Assembly: GCA_947069175.1 (NCBI GenBank)
Contig: CAMTDV010000019.1
Span: 74,523,358-74,587,357 of the forward strand
Length of the DNA: 64,000 bases
Direction: 5' to 3'
Source of the DNA: Scalesia atractyloides
Taxonomy: Eukaryota; Streptophyta; Magnoliopsida; Asterales; Asteraceae
The position numbers and the translations under genes are program-made. Under the pieces are notes generated by a model that saw only the letters and a list, made by a program, of their open reading frames with translations, made no database searches and was not told the origin of the DNA. Of this stretch, positions 1 to 11,225 are shown piece after piece. How positions within the stretch are numbered: position 1 is the stretch's first letter; each line of letters begins with the position of its first letter.

Positions 1-783
1 ATTGTTGTTGTGTTTTTATGGTTTTTAAGTAGAAGTAACTTTAAAGTGCTTAGACCAGGTGATTTAAACACCCGCTCTTGATCATGTAATTGTTTCGATG
101 GCTTGCCTTTTCTGGCTGATGGGGTAGCGTATAAATTTTTTGGTTGTTTAAAAAAAGCAATTACTAAGAAAATCTAAACATGAGAGTTTCTATATAAACC
201 GAAGAGCTTAAATGTATGAATTTGATATAAAATGTTAAGAAATAACAAAGAAAATATTGAATGATGCATAAAATCTATGGGTGTGAATATCTTGCATGAG
301 ATAAACTTAACACGAAATTAACGAATTTGGGTTAAATCTAGACGGGTCCGGATCACTAAAAACACATTTAGGTAAACAAGTCCTATTCAGGCCTATCTGA
401 TGGATTTACGGGTTAATATATGGATTTATTTTATTTTCAACCATGTCTTCTGTCATGAAGTAAAAAAAAAAACAAGCTAGATATGTATACGTTAAAAGTC
501 ATATAATATAAATATGTGCAAAGTTAAAATTGAGTTGAAACGCGTGTGAGTACGACAATGTTTCAATGATAATTATTAACAAGACGTCGACATGTATGGT
601 AAGGTAATAAGAGAAAAATGTCAAACTTGTCATCCAAAATCACTAATGTTACGTGTTCAAATGCTTGTTAATTTTGTTTCCCTAAGCACCACAAAAGTTC
701 AAAATATACAATAAAAATTTGTAACTTAGTTTTTCATTAGTTATTCTCAAACTTAAATAGATACCTGATTTATGGGTTTTTTA
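1..783. other. AT-rich spacer, no gene seen
   Basis: No frame here gives a recognisable protein, and no RNA gene or clear repeat end was found. The stretch ends at the 9 bp target duplication TTATAATAA (784-792) of the Mutator-like element. Confidence 0.6.
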
Positions 784-792
784 TTATAATAA

Positions 793-960
793 GATAAAAA
801 TATTCGGATAGTCTCTGTGGTTTGCTTCATTTTCATCTTTAGTCCCTAACTTTCTAAAATTACATCTATAGTCCTCAACTTTTACAATTTCGTTCTCGGA
901 TAGTCTCTGACGTGGATAAAGGTTAGTTTTTAGTGTTAAGTGGCTGTGAAATGACAAAAA
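793..960 (+). repeat. Left terminal inverted repeat of MULE
   Basis: This is about 168 bp and matches the reverse complement of 4880-5046 with scattered substitutions. The outermost bases are GATAAAAAT here and GAGAAAAAT at the other end. Inner similarity fades after the ATGACAAAAA motif. Confidence 0.85.
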
Positions 961-985
961 CCCAAACTATTATATTGTATTAATA

Positions 986-1300
986 TCTATTATCAATTAT
1001 CTATTTCTATTATATATTATATATAATAAATGAAAATAATTTAGGACACGTGTCACAATATCAGGGCTTCTCAGTTTTGGTTTTGACGGGAAAGAAGGAG
1101 CGTGTTTTTTTATTTCTATACGGATCCTAAAGTGGGTCAAACCCAATATTATATCCGGATCTTATAAAAACACACTATCCTAATTTTCTGCAACCCTATC
1201 ATACGCTTCTTCTTCCTTCATCTCATCTCTAAAACCTAAATCTTCATCATCGCTTAATCGCCATTACCACCACCACAAACTTGGTGGAGACAACCGACAT
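986..1300 (+). other. Helitron-like 5' head with promoter/5'-UTR-like sequence
   Basis: The segment starts TCTATTATC after an A. It runs through an AT-rich stretch containing TATATAATAAATGAAAATAAT, then CTTCTCAGTTTTG and a GACGGGAAAG motif, then a pyrimidine-rich CTTCTTCTTCC leader ending near CATCATCGC. The same order of blocks recurs at 60025 and 63637. The resemblance to Helitron 5' ends (TC start, AT-rich head) is family knowledge. No matching 3' hairpin was found, so the assignment is tentative. Confidence 0.4.
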
Positions 1301-1998
1301 AAACCCTAAGTTAAGGGTTCTGATGATTGGTTGGAAAGAGCTTTGTTTGAGAGGTATGTTATTTTGGTTTGATTTGCATTTTCGTTACATAATTAGGTTA
1401 AATTTGTTCGTTAAGCTGTTGATTTTGATTCTGATTACGATGGAGTCTCATCTGTTTTTAGGGTTTTTTTTTTTTTTTTATTTGAGGGATGCGATTTTGG
1501 TTTTGATTCTGATTGGTTTTGGCGCATCCTGAAGAAGGAGCGGAGTTTTCTTTTGTATTTGGATATCTGTTGTTCTTGTCAACTGCTGTAAGCCTTAAAG
1601 TCCCTCTATGTTTATTGTGAGCTATCTATCTTTCCATGTATTTTTTAGGTTCATGACCCAAGCCCTGCTGCTGGCCTATATTGCCTGGTACTTTCAAATT
1701 GAACGATTTTAGCCGGTTACCCAACCTACCTGACCCACTTTACATCCACTTGACTTTTAGTTATGTTGGCATTGTGAGCTATCTTTTCATGTATGTTGTC
1801 ACTACATACTTACAAAGGCCATCAAGGGTTCTGCGTCTGCTGTTAGAAATGAATCAAACTCTCAAGAAAATGAAAAGAGGAGTTTAATGCATAAATTATC
1901 TCTCATGCAGCTCTGAGATACACTACACTATATTTCTTTATGTATATTAAACTGGTAAACTTTTATTAAACTCTGTGTTACTCATCATGTTGTTACAG

Positions 1999-2073
1999 GA
2001 CCAACATCATTTGATCATGTCATTGAACAGGCAATATGCATCATTAAGTAAATTGGGGGCAAGTATCATGTGT
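1999..2073 (+). pseudogene. Possible captured exon, RGLG/copine-like vWA fragment
   Basis: After a splice-acceptor-like TTACAG, the reading frame gives GPTSFDHVIEQAICIIK, a stop, then IGGKYHV. That resembles the GPTSF...IE.AI.I....GG.YHV stretch of the vWA domain in plant RGLG ubiquitin ligases, from memory of the family. The in-frame stop and the absence of neighbouring exons mean it is not functional. Similarity is short, so the identity is weak. It lies inside the Mutator-like element, consistent with capture. Confidence 0.3.
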
Positions 2074-2100
2074 GGTGAAATTCCATATTAATGGGCTCTA

Positions 2101-4624
2101 TGGCACCCATCAGGATGGATAATCAACATTATAGTTTTTAATTTGTGGTTTCTTTATGTCAAACAGAGTTTAACTAGGCCATATATGTGGGGATTTGACG
2201 CCCGTTGAAACGAACACAGCCAAACATTCATGCTCAAGTTAAAATGATGAGGTTCATATTATGTTCTTTCCTTTCTTAATAAATTGTTGTGGTCTAAACT
2301 CATGTAGGTGATTAGATGTCGCAAGCTTCAACTGAAGTACTTGAAACGGGTTGACTTTGGTTGTGTTTCATCACCAATGGGCCGAATTAAGAAAATTTAG
2401 CTAACAATAAAATGTGCCAAACGGGTCAAAAGTCGCCTAAAATATATATTTAAATGCTTACAACTTTCTACATTGCTTTTTTATATAAATATGATATCCA
2501 AATTTGATCTTTCATATTAAGCAACAATATATAGTTATATAGACTTTGACTCCAGGTTTTGCATCTTAATAACCATTACATCATAGTTTTTATTTAAAAA
2601 ACCTTCTTTTAAACAATATATAGACTTTGACTCCAGGTTTTGCTATGACCATAGTATGGGAAAGGTACAATTTTAAGCATCTTAACAACCATTACATTTA
2701 TTGTTCAGATGTTTTTTTTATTTTTTTACGGTACCGTACCAAACCAGTACCGAACCAAAAGTACCGGTACCGAAACCTCCAAAAAGTGGGTACCGAATTG
2801 GTAGCAAATGATGTTCGTCCAGTAAATTCGGTACCGATACCCAATACCAAATGGCAAATGCTCATCCTCACTTTGGAGCACATCACGCTTTCTGAATCCA
2901 AGCTTATTTTCAAAAGTATATGCCAATTTTTTTTATCATCGTGTCTTTAAAATTTGACCACAGTAAATTCTATATTGCAGCTGTTTTAAAAGACATCAAC
3001 ATTGTATCCGTTGATTCCTCGGGATACGCTACCGGTATATCAATTATCAAGTACACAATAAGTCTCTTTAATCATATGATTAAGCCGTATCCTGAATCAT
3101 ATGATTTGTTTGTCCTTAATAAAATTGGCTTATATCCATTGTAAAATGGTTCAACTTCCGACTGGTTGTTGCTGGTATGAAGATGTACTTTTGATAAATG
3201 GAATGAAATTCAATTTTGTGGTTCTTATTCTAATCTTGATTATGAAATGATGCTCAGTTTTTATCAATTCCAACATGACGTATCCTTATGTGCCTTGCTA
3301 CTTTTTAAAAGCTTGTTGGAAGAAATGAAAGCATTAGACTTGATGCTATTTGACACTTGTGTGGCTCCAAATAAGAAGCTAATACATAGTTTCATACTAA
3401 TAGGGTGGTGGTATTCAATTCACAAAGGTAAGAGGGTGGTGGTGTTAAGTTTACAAATGCAAAGCGTTTAAACACTTAAGTTTAGAAGAAAATGTCTTGT
3501 GTTCAAGTCTCAAAGAGAATGAAAAAATTTGCTCAATTGCAAAGACACAATTAGTTTTGAATATAATGAATTGGTCCAAGACATCAATGCCATCTTGAGT
3601 TAAGATTTTCAAGCACATGACCCATTTTATGCTTCTTATGTTGCTCTCTTTGGTTATTTCAAACTGAATACGAATCATAACCGGTCAATAGGTTTATTAA
3701 TCTGTCAATAACTTCACAACATGTGAATAAGTTTATAGTGAACAGGTTAGTATGTCAATTTGTTTGTATGATTTTAATTATGTATAATCATTATCATTAA
3801 TAGTTAATATAATAACTTTATAACTTTTTAATCTATCAATAACTTCACACATTCACAACCCATGATTAACGTTTATCTACTTTTGAATCCACGGCACGAG
3901 TCCAAGACACTTCTATGCTTATAGAATGCTCCAAAACAAAGTATGCACTTTGTCATTAACTTATCTAATACGTCACATTATTTAAGTTTATTTTAATTAT
4001 ACACTTGTGAGTATTTAAAATTAAATTTTTCTACTCGGGAAGCAATTCCGAGTGATAACCAAGTTTAAATATAAAAAACTTAATCCCTGTCCCAACCCCA
4101 CACCTCAACCCTCACCACTGTCTGTACTCTCACCGGAACCATCTCAGGCGTCACACCTGAATCAAACCACCGTTCCCGGAAAAATCAAATCACCATCTCT
4201 GGAGTCACGTGAACCACCGGAACAAACTCGGATGAAAGCTTCGATAAGCAACTTCCTTCTTTCGATTCGATAAGCAACTACCTTCCCCCGTCATTGGATC
4301 TGTGAAACCCCGTCCCCCTCGTTTTCGGCGGTAAATCTGAATCTTTGTGTGTCTTTGTCAAGATAATTTTGTTACTTTTAAACAAATAATAAGATTGAAG
4401 ATCTAACTTACACAAACAATTAAAGAACAGAATATCCATTCCATATTCCAAGACTACCAAATACTTTAGCAGACGAAGTATTATTCTTGGGCAGAAGCAC
4501 TGGATCAAAAAGACTTTCAATTTTTCTTCAAAATTTCCCAATCTCAAATCATGCTACACTTCTTTATGACTTAAAGAAGAACAACCCACACAAATTCATT
4601 TGGGATCTGGAAAAACAAAGCAAA
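2101..4624. other. MULE interior without recognisable genes
   Basis: This is mostly AT-rich sequence. At 2726-2860 there is a run of GGTACCG-type repeats (GTACCGGTACCG and relatives). An ORF at 4052-4273 is proline/serine-rich and has no recognised domain. Nothing else could be supported. Confidence 0.45.
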
Positions 4625-4786
4625 GAGAGCTTCGATGTACTGATTTAGAGAAGCGTAACCGGCGGAGTGGTTAGAGTACAAAATGTGGTTCGTTGGGGCG
4701 AGATTGATTGCGTCAGTGAAGTGATTAACGGCGTCGTAAAGTTTCCGGCGAAAAAACGCGGCGTTGCCTTTGGCTTCGCCGACCAT
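4625..4786 (-). pseudogene. Captured fragment of HOP/STI1-type TPR protein
   Basis: Reading on the minus strand from the ATG at 4786, the first 54 residues start MVGEAKGNAAF and contain HFTDAINLAPTNH followed by SNHSAGYASLNQY. This is the first TPR motif of plant Hsp70-Hsp90 organising protein, whose family pattern is A.AKGNAAF...HFT.AI.L.PTNHVL.SNRSAAYASL..Y..AL. After IEAL the similarity ends and the frame runs into unrelated sequence and a stop at 4571. A full HOP has about 570 residues, so this is only the start. A TATA-like CTTATAAAC and a short leader lie just upstream, between the ATG and the MULE end. The fragment is inferred to be captured host sequence. Whether it is transcribed cannot be seen. 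Confidence 0.75.
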
Positions 4787-4879
4787 GTTTCTACCAGAAG
4801 ATGATGAATGAAGAAGTGGGGTGGGGTAGGTTTATAAGTGATTAATTATTTTTTATGTTTTATTTATTAGTAAGGGTAT

Positions 4880-5046
4880 TTTTGTCATTTCATAGCCACT
4901 TAACATCAAAAACTAACCCCCATCCACGTCAGGGACTATCCGGGAACGAAATTGCAAAAGTTGTGGACTATAGCTGTAATTTTAGAAAGTTAGAGACTAA
5001 AGATAAAAATGAAGCAAACCACAGGGACTATCCGAGCATTTTTCTC
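4880..5046 (-). repeat. Right terminal inverted repeat of MULE
   Basis: Reverse complement of the left end. It is followed immediately by the second copy of the 9 bp duplication (5047-5055), which touches the tail of the next retroposon remnant. Confidence 0.85.
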
Positions 5047-5059
5047 TTATAATAATAAT

Positions 5060-5727
5060 AAATACTTTTTTTTAAAGTTTAAATTTTAATTATTTATTTT
5101 AAATTCAGAAAACTTGCCAAGTTACATCAAAACAGAAGATAGCCGGGCAACAAGCTGCGCCGCCAATCCTTTCTGAATTGCAAACCCTGACCTTCCAAAT
5201 ACAAACCTTGCCCCCTTGGGGTTGAACAATTGTTGTAGACGACCCGTTGAACCCTCGTCAAGAAGTGGATAGCTTCTGGCGCTAGGGAGCCAAAAGTATC
5301 AAAGGCAAAAGGGACAAAGACATGCTGGTTCTTTGCGCAAGCTTTACGTGCTTATCCACTTTCTTTGATTCTGCCTTTCTTGCCGCTTGTCCAGCTACAA
5401 ACCCGTTTTCCTCTTAAACCAACCAAAGGGGAAACCCCCGTGAGGTCTACACAAGCATGTTTCCCCCAGCCCAGCCAAAGACGAGCAGATCCGCTGGTCG
5501 CAGAGTAGATCTCCCTTCCATAGGTCCGTGAGGAAATTCACAGGGGCCTCTTTCTTAGCCGAAATCTCAGATCTTCTTAAGATGTCACACAAAGCATCAC
5601 GCACCCAGTCGTGCCGATATTTGAACCCAGGGAGCTCTTTACAGTGAACTGCATGCTCCCCGTATTTATCCATACAAGCTTTACGACATATCGGGCAAGT
5701 TTCATCTTCCGGGTACATAGGGATCAA
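5060..5727 (-). mobile_element. Non-LTR retroposon 3' end, zinc-finger/nuclease-like C-terminus (decayed)
   Basis: On the minus strand the ORF at 5727-5395 has CPICRKACMDKYGEHAVHC, a CxxC...HxxxxC zinc-finger pattern, then RHDWVRDALCDILRRSE and KEAPVNFLTD. Beyond a frameshift, other frames show LRPADLLVFGW and a DLTG-type motif, and then about residue 190 onward KNQHVFVPFAFDTFGS, ending GFAIQKGLAAQLVARL and a stop near 5130. An AT-rich tail with a T run on the plus strand (5062-5070) follows. At least two frameshifts make it dead. The order zinc finger, RH..V, R-P-A-D, V-D-L-T resembles the C-terminus of R2-type LINEs with a restriction-like endonuclease; that reading is inference. A close relative lies at 16374-16779 and a short one at about 27806. 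Confidence 0.6.
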
Positions 5728-5910
5728 ACACTCATTTGTAGTTAGTGATCACTACTACTTAAGTGTTCACTATTATTTTGTGTTAGACGAGTATTAGTGA
5801 TCTCTACAATCTTAATGATACATTATGATTGGTGATTTATACTATTTTACAAAGATAAAGATGATTAAGAAAAACTCTTATTTTAAATTGAAGATCGAGT
5901 GGGCGAACTA

Positions 5911-6755
5911 TGAAGAGGCTGTTTGTTTCAGCTTTTGATGGGCTCTTAATGGTTCAGACCTTTTACTGGTTCACCACTTAATGGTTCAGACTATTTATTT
6001 CACGAGTAGATGTCTAAATGGTTCAGACATATGCCTCTGAATGGTAAAACATTATATTGACTCTTAATGGTTTAACACTTAATGGTTCAGACTTTTTATT
6101 TTCGCAAACCACAATCAAAATGATATTTTGCTTGCATTACACTTATCTTTATTGGTAATCTTGTACTATTACCACAGGTTTATGGAAAAATCAAGTATTC
6201 AAGTAACAAGCAGATTATAACATATTCACCATATTTACCATACGTTTCTTACGATTAGTAAGAGATCATATTACTCATAAAAAAATGCAAAAAAATATTT
6301 TTTTCCCAATCATAAGTCTAATCCATGGCTCAAACATAAATGCGAAGGGGTGTTATATGATTAGACCACGATTATTAAACAAATGAAGGATTTTGTTATT
6401 TTGAAACGTCAAAGCTACATATATAAGGTTCAACACTTAATAGTTTATCTTTTAATAAGACTCTTAATGATTCAGACATCTTACTAGTTCAACACTTAAT
6501 AGTTCAGACTGTTTGTTTCACGAGCAGATGTCTGAATGGTTCAGACATTTACCTCTGAATGGTTAAGCAGTATACTAAGTCTGAATGGTTAAGATATCTA
6601 ATCTGAATTAGTTAGACATTTGCCTCTGAACGATTAAGCATTATAATGGCTCTTAATGGTTCAAACCTCTTACTGGTTCAGCACTTAATAGTTCAGACCT
6701 CTTACTGGTTCAACACTTAACCATTCAGAAGTTACCAAACAACCCCTAAATTATT
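5911..6755. mobile_element. hAT-like non-autonomous element with subterminal repeats
   Basis: The left end reads AGAGGCTGTTTGTTTCAG. The right end, reversed, reads AGGGGTTGTTTGGTAACTTC, an imperfect inverted pair of the kind seen in plant hAT-derived elements. In between, more than fifteen copies of a short motif, (C)TTAATGGTTCAGAC or CTGAATGGTTAAG, occur in both orientations. No transposase ORF is present. An 8 bp target duplication was not convincing, so the exact ends are approximate. Confidence 0.5.
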
Positions 6756-7725
6756 AAAATACCATTAAGATGGTGTTTATATTCATAAGACCATATGTAA
6801 TGGCATGTGATCGTGACTGAGTGGGAGCTTAGCCACGGTGTACTCACAACTACACAATTACAACGCCACACCCAAGTGAGTGGCCATGAGAGGCATTTGC
6901 CGTGAGCCTGCTCACGTCATGGTTGTGGGGTGAAAACCAAATTCCATTTACTCATTTAGCATTTAACAATATAGAGAAGTTATGTATACAATTGTATAAG
7001 CCAGTGTTGTTAATTAATATATAAAAAGATATACTGATTTTACTAAGCAATAAGGGAAATTAATTATAGTGGAAACCAAAGTGAAACGTATGGTAGTATT
7101 CAAAGACATGAACTAGTTTTCAAATGGATGAACTTCGTAGGTGAATTCAAAGTTTCTATGGCTATCATGTGATAATTAATGACAAAAGAAACAAGATAAA
7201 AAATAGGTCAACTACATTTTCCTTAAAGCAAATCACACTAATAAATCATCTAGTGATGATTAAGATAATTGATTTATAAGTGATTGATGAAGGCTATGTA
7301 ATATCGACTATTCTAGAAGTTCTTCAAGAGTTTGAAGACATCTCAGACAACTTTATGATCAAAAGAGAGATGTAATTAATATGAATCGAGGGAAATATTC
7401 AAGTTTGAAAAGAATGTTGCAGAGAAAGCTATATATGTCTTCATCATAATCATACACATTAAATCTCATCAATAGCAAAACTAAGGTAGCGTCTGACGAG
7501 GGTAAGATGTAAACAGTTTAACCTCTATCCTGTAGGAATAGAAAGACTGCTTCCAGTAAGACATCAGCTCAATAGTAGTTTTGCATCAAACCTTGGACAT
7601 AATACACATAACACTCAACAATCAGTACATAGACCGTAAGAGAAAGCTATATAAGTGATGATGCAAATCACCTCCTCGGTAATTGTAGAAAACAAGGAAA
7701 ATAGAAGGCTATAAAACATCTATTG
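6756..7725. other. Spacer without recognisable gene
   Basis: AT-rich sequence. A short moderately GC-rich block at about 6782-6950 looks like part of an old MITE, but its ends could not be defined. No ORF with a recognised domain. Confidence 0.4.
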
Positions 7726-7728
7726 TTA

Positions 7729-8063
7729 GGCCATGTGTAGTCATAAAGCCCCTTTGGGGGCGTTATGTGACACGTGTCGCGCCACGTCATATAGGGCGTG
7801 ATATCACTAAAACCCGTAGTCATAAAGCCCCTTGCCCATCATTACATACATATGTATGTATATATATGTGTGAGAGGGGAGGCTTTATATATATATGTAT
7901 GTATGGATATGTGTGAGTGGGGAAGAAATTGGTAGCGCCGCTATGGAGGTCGCGCCCCAACAAAAAATATCTCTCCCATAACGCCCCCCGTAGTGGTGTT
8001 GGGGGCGCTATGGGGCGCCTTCAGCCTCCTCCCCCACTACAAAACGTCCCACTACGGAGGACC
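7729..8063. mobile_element. Tourist/PIF-Harbinger-type MITE
   Basis: The ends read GGCCATGTGTAGTC on the left and, reversed, GGTCCTCCGTAGTG on the right. The element is flanked by TTA at 7726-7728 and 8064-8066, the 3 bp duplication typical of PIF/Harbinger elements. The interior is unusually GC-rich for the region, with repeated GGGGGCG(C/T)TATG blocks in both orientations and a central (TA/TG) microsatellite. No coding capacity. Confidence 0.7.
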
Positions 8064-8066
8064 TTA

Positions 8067-8730
8067 AAGCATGAAGTGATAACGTTGATACAAACAATAA
8101 AAAAAAGCCATCACCACTTTGGTGCGGTGTAGAGACTTTGTGCTTCAAATCTGGCATGGGGTAAATTTGATATAATGTAGAAGTAGTGATTGTGTAACCT
8201 TTGTCTTTAAAAAAAACTTATCTTACTTGAGTTATAAATAATAAGATAAATAAGACAATATCATAATTCACAAAATATATTATACCGTAAATAACTTATT
8301 TCATAACTATAACGGATTAAAAACCACTACCTTCACTTCATATGGACATATCTTAAATCATAATTGTGAATTAAAGTTTACTGGAATTCAATACTTTTGA
8401 CTTACTTCTTCTGTTTCATTATTTTTTGTATTTAAAGAAGTTCTATAACAACTTCAAAATAAAATCTTCAATTTCCTTCTAATAAAAGTATACATTTTTA
8501 TATGATTTAAATAAATTTTTAACACAATTTATAAACTTTCTATTTTCAAAAATAACTTTCTATTTTCAAAAGATTGTACTACCAAACACCAACACCTTAT
8601 GGTAACCATTACATAACATAAACGGATATAAGGGACATAGTAATATGGTACGATACTATAACCGCAACATCTATTCAAAATCTGAAGAGTTTCAAATCCT
8701 GTAACGTAAAAAACATTAATTCACCGTCTA
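8067..8730. other. 3' flank of the PADRE gene, nothing recognised
   Basis: AT-rich. It should contain the 3' UTR and terminator of the minus-strand gene that ends at 8731, but no single polyadenylation signal could be chosen with confidence. Confidence 0.4.
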
Positions 8731-9249
8731 TCATCTACAAAAAACCGTCTCCTCCGCAATGGTATCCAGTAACGGCTTCCGCGACCTACAAACCATCAGC
8801 CGGTAACTAAACTCCGGCACCTCGGGTACCGCGCCAAGTAACGGCATCCTCCACTCCTCCACCACGGATTTCTCACAACCACTCTTTTCCAACTCCGGCG
8901 ACATCTTCCCACCAATCCGCTTACTCGCACTATTCGCCTCCATCCATAAAACCGCCAAATCCGCCGGCGTAACCATCGAATTCATCCGCCTCATCGGAAA
9001 CATAACATACACATTCCCAGACTCCAATTCTTCATCAGCTGACAGGGCAGAAAACCTTCGGTTAATGTTCAACGATTGCGAGTTCACTAAAAAGAAATTC
9101 GGGCATTCGATCATGACTTCGGCCGCCTTGACCGATTCCTGAAACTGCCGGATTTCGCCTGTCGGAAATTTAACTCTGGCTGCTTTGTTGCTCTTCATTC
9201 TTGGAGAGATCATGAAGTTGCAATCGCATGCTGACGTGTAATTTCCCAT
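8731..9249 (-). CDS. PADRE (DUF4228) domain protein
   Basis: An intact single-exon ORF of 172 residues. It begins MGNYTSACDC, a Gly2/Cys pattern that could be myristoylated and palmitoylated, as in many members of this plant family. Next comes KAARVKFPTGEIRQF, matching the family's 'V..PDG.I..F' strand. FFLVNSQSL and DEELESGNVYVMFPM follow around residues 53-86, matching the conserved 'FF...... D.EL..G..Y.L.P' core. The C-terminus is polar and ends YRLMVCRSRKPLLDTIAEE. The length fits the family's usual 150-200 residues. PADRE proteins are plant-specific, of unknown biochemical role, and are often induced by pathogen or abiotic stress (family knowledge). No introns are needed. The ATG is the first in frame and has a TATA-like box about 65 bp upstream. 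Confidence 0.85.
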   Translation of the reverse strand: MGNYTSACDCNFMISPRMKSNKAARVKFPTGEIRQFQESVKAAEVMIECPNFFLVNSQSLNINRRFSALSADEELESGNVYVMFPMRRMNSMVTPADLAVLWMEANSASKRIGGKMSPELEKSGCEKSVVEEWRMPLLGAVPEVPEFSYRLMVCRSRKPLLDTIAEETVFCR

Positions 9250-9312
9250 TAATATTCGTAGAAGTTTGAGGAAATTTGTGGAGAATTGAAGGTTGAAGAT
9301 GAATGTGTGTGA

Positions 9313-9322
9313 ATATGTATAG
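9313..9322 (-). promoter_or_regulatory. TATA-like box of the PADRE gene
   Basis: On the minus strand this reads CTATACATAT and lies 64-73 bp before the start codon at 9249. A pyrimidine-rich leader lies in between. This is a sequence match only. Confidence 0.4.
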
Positions 9323-9529
9323 AGGAAAAGGGGAGGAAAATGCGTTATGGAGGGATTGTCACGCAGAGAATTACGGTAGACTTCATTTAATATTTTATTT
9401 TATTATATTATGATAAAATAATAATACAAATAAAATTAATAATCCATACTTCCTTAAAAAAGTTAACATTATGATTTGACATGAGATTTAAGAAATATTT
9501 AGTAAGTCGTACGGGAAGACGTAGATAAC

Positions 9530-10195
9530 AAATTTTATGGTTTTGGGCAAAACCAAAATAGAAATCGAAATGTCAGTTTCGGTTCTTGAAAGCCGTTTGG
9601 GTTTTTTTTTTCGGTTTTTACATCGGTACAGTTCGATTTTTTGGTTATTTCGGTTTTTAAAATAAAAGTATGTAATATTCAAAGATAAAAAATATAATTT
9701 AATATTTAAGAATTTTTCTTATATGTTTACATCTAAGTTATTATACTTAACTTTTTAACTAATAATGTTTACATAAACTTAACCTTCTAATCTATTTTTA
9801 TGTTTCTTCAAAGTTTTTATTAGAGCATTTTATTTTATAATACTTTGAACATCATTTATTTTTTTTATTAAAATTTGTTATTTGTTGTAGCCAATAAATA
9901 AATTATCTCAATTATAAATAAACGTGTTAATGTTTTTATTATAAAAACTTATTATTCAAGAATAAAATTAATAATTTCTAATAGTATGGGTTAAACACTT
10001 AAACATAAAAATATATGTTTTTTTCATTTAGGTTGGGTTCGGTTTTTTTCGGTTATTGAAAATGGTTATCCGAACACCAAACCGAAATTTCCGGTTATTA
10101 AAAATCTTAAAACCGAACCGTCGGTTTTTGTTTCGGTTCGGTTTTGTCAGTTATTTCGGTTACGGTTTGGTTATTTCGTTTTCTGCTCACCCCTA
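9530..10195. repeat. CGGTTTTTTCGGTT-type degenerate repeat
   Basis: Two clusters (9530-9660 and 10030-10180) are made of many variants of TTTCGGTT and AACCGAA in both orientations, separated by AT-rich sequence. The outer end reads CTGCTCACCCCTA. Such blocks are common in dicot intergenic DNA, probably from a hAT-related MITE. No coding sequence. Confidence 0.45.
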
Positions 10196-11225
10196 ATAGA
10201 AGTGTAACAGTCGTATTATGTATTGATGACGAGGATGGATTAAATCTACTTCCCTCCTATAATACTGGACGGAAATAACGAAATAATTAATCCAAGAACA
10301 GAAAAGAAAGAGATGTCCATTTGCCATTCAAGTAAACATGTACAAAGTCAATAAAGTGATAAGTCTCCAGATAGTGGCAGGACCAGATTTTTATGACCAG
10401 AAGGTCGCAATGTAACTCAAAATACACAAAAGTGTATATATATATTATTTTCGATGGATGTACCACACCCACTATAACGATTTTATGTTGCTAAAGGTAA
10501 GCTAGACATATTTACCAATTTATATTTGTTTTTTGAGTATATTTTTATTAATGTTTATAAATAAAAACAGATCTCTAAACAACAAATTGAATAGAACAAT
10601 AATAAAGTAATTAATAAAATACAAACAATAACAAAACAAAAGAATTTATAGATATTTAATAGTAAATCAAAGAAATTAATATATAAATATTTGTTAGTCA
10701 AACATTTTTGACATTTCTTATATGATTTTTTAACTTTACATGTTGAGGACCAGGTTCATATGAGAATCACCTTTAAGTTAAAAGAACTCGTGAGAACACC
10801 ACTTCCCGTGAGTTTTCCAACCAATTTTTTCAAAAAGGTAAAGCAATACGAAACAAGCCTCTATGTCTGCAATGATAAATGAATGTCGTTACCAATACCT
10901 TGACGATTTGAGCCAATGGATACCGTTTGAACAACAACGATGTTGGTACCGGTGTTCATTTTCTCTTCGGTTACTATAAGATGTCCAGGTATCATACCGT
11001 CAAATCAACCACATAACAACCTGAATCGTACCAACCGAATTCGCTTCGCAACTCACAGGAAAATCCCATTAGTGAGACAAATAAAAGAAAATATAGTATT
11101 ATTGCATATTATATTGTATCATATAATGTTATATTAATTTATATTATATCAGATTAATGTATCATATCATATTATAACATATTATGTAAGTCGATTATAA
11201 CTAATGTTTAATAGTTTTTGTTTGT
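10196..11225. other. AT-rich spacer, no gene seen
   Basis: No recognisable protein or RNA. The block at 11100-11190 is almost pure A/T with repeated ATATTAT and ATCATAT motifs. Confidence 0.45.

Larger units (their letters stand above)
793..5046. mobile_element. Mutator-like element (Pack-MULE type)
   Basis: The ends form a long inverted repeat (about 793-960 and 4880-5046). Both copies share the inward sequence TCGGATAGTC(T/C)CTGTGG and continue to AAGTGGCT(G/A)TGAAATGACA. The element is bounded by a perfect 9 bp direct repeat, TTATAATAA, at 784-792 and 5047-5055. Long inverted ends plus a 9 bp duplication are the established signature of Mutator-like elements. No MURA-type transposase is visible inside, so it is non-autonomous. 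It carries pieces that look like host exons, with one HOP-like piece on the minus strand beside the right end, as in Pack-MULEs. The left interior (from about 986) also has a Helitron-like 5' head followed by promoter and 5'-UTR-like sequence, so the body may be composite. Confidence 0.85.

Noticed and set aside
1281..1532. 83-codon ORF in the MULE
   Set aside because: Composition is that of T-rich intron-like sequence with a long Phe run; no similarity and a better splice-like reading.
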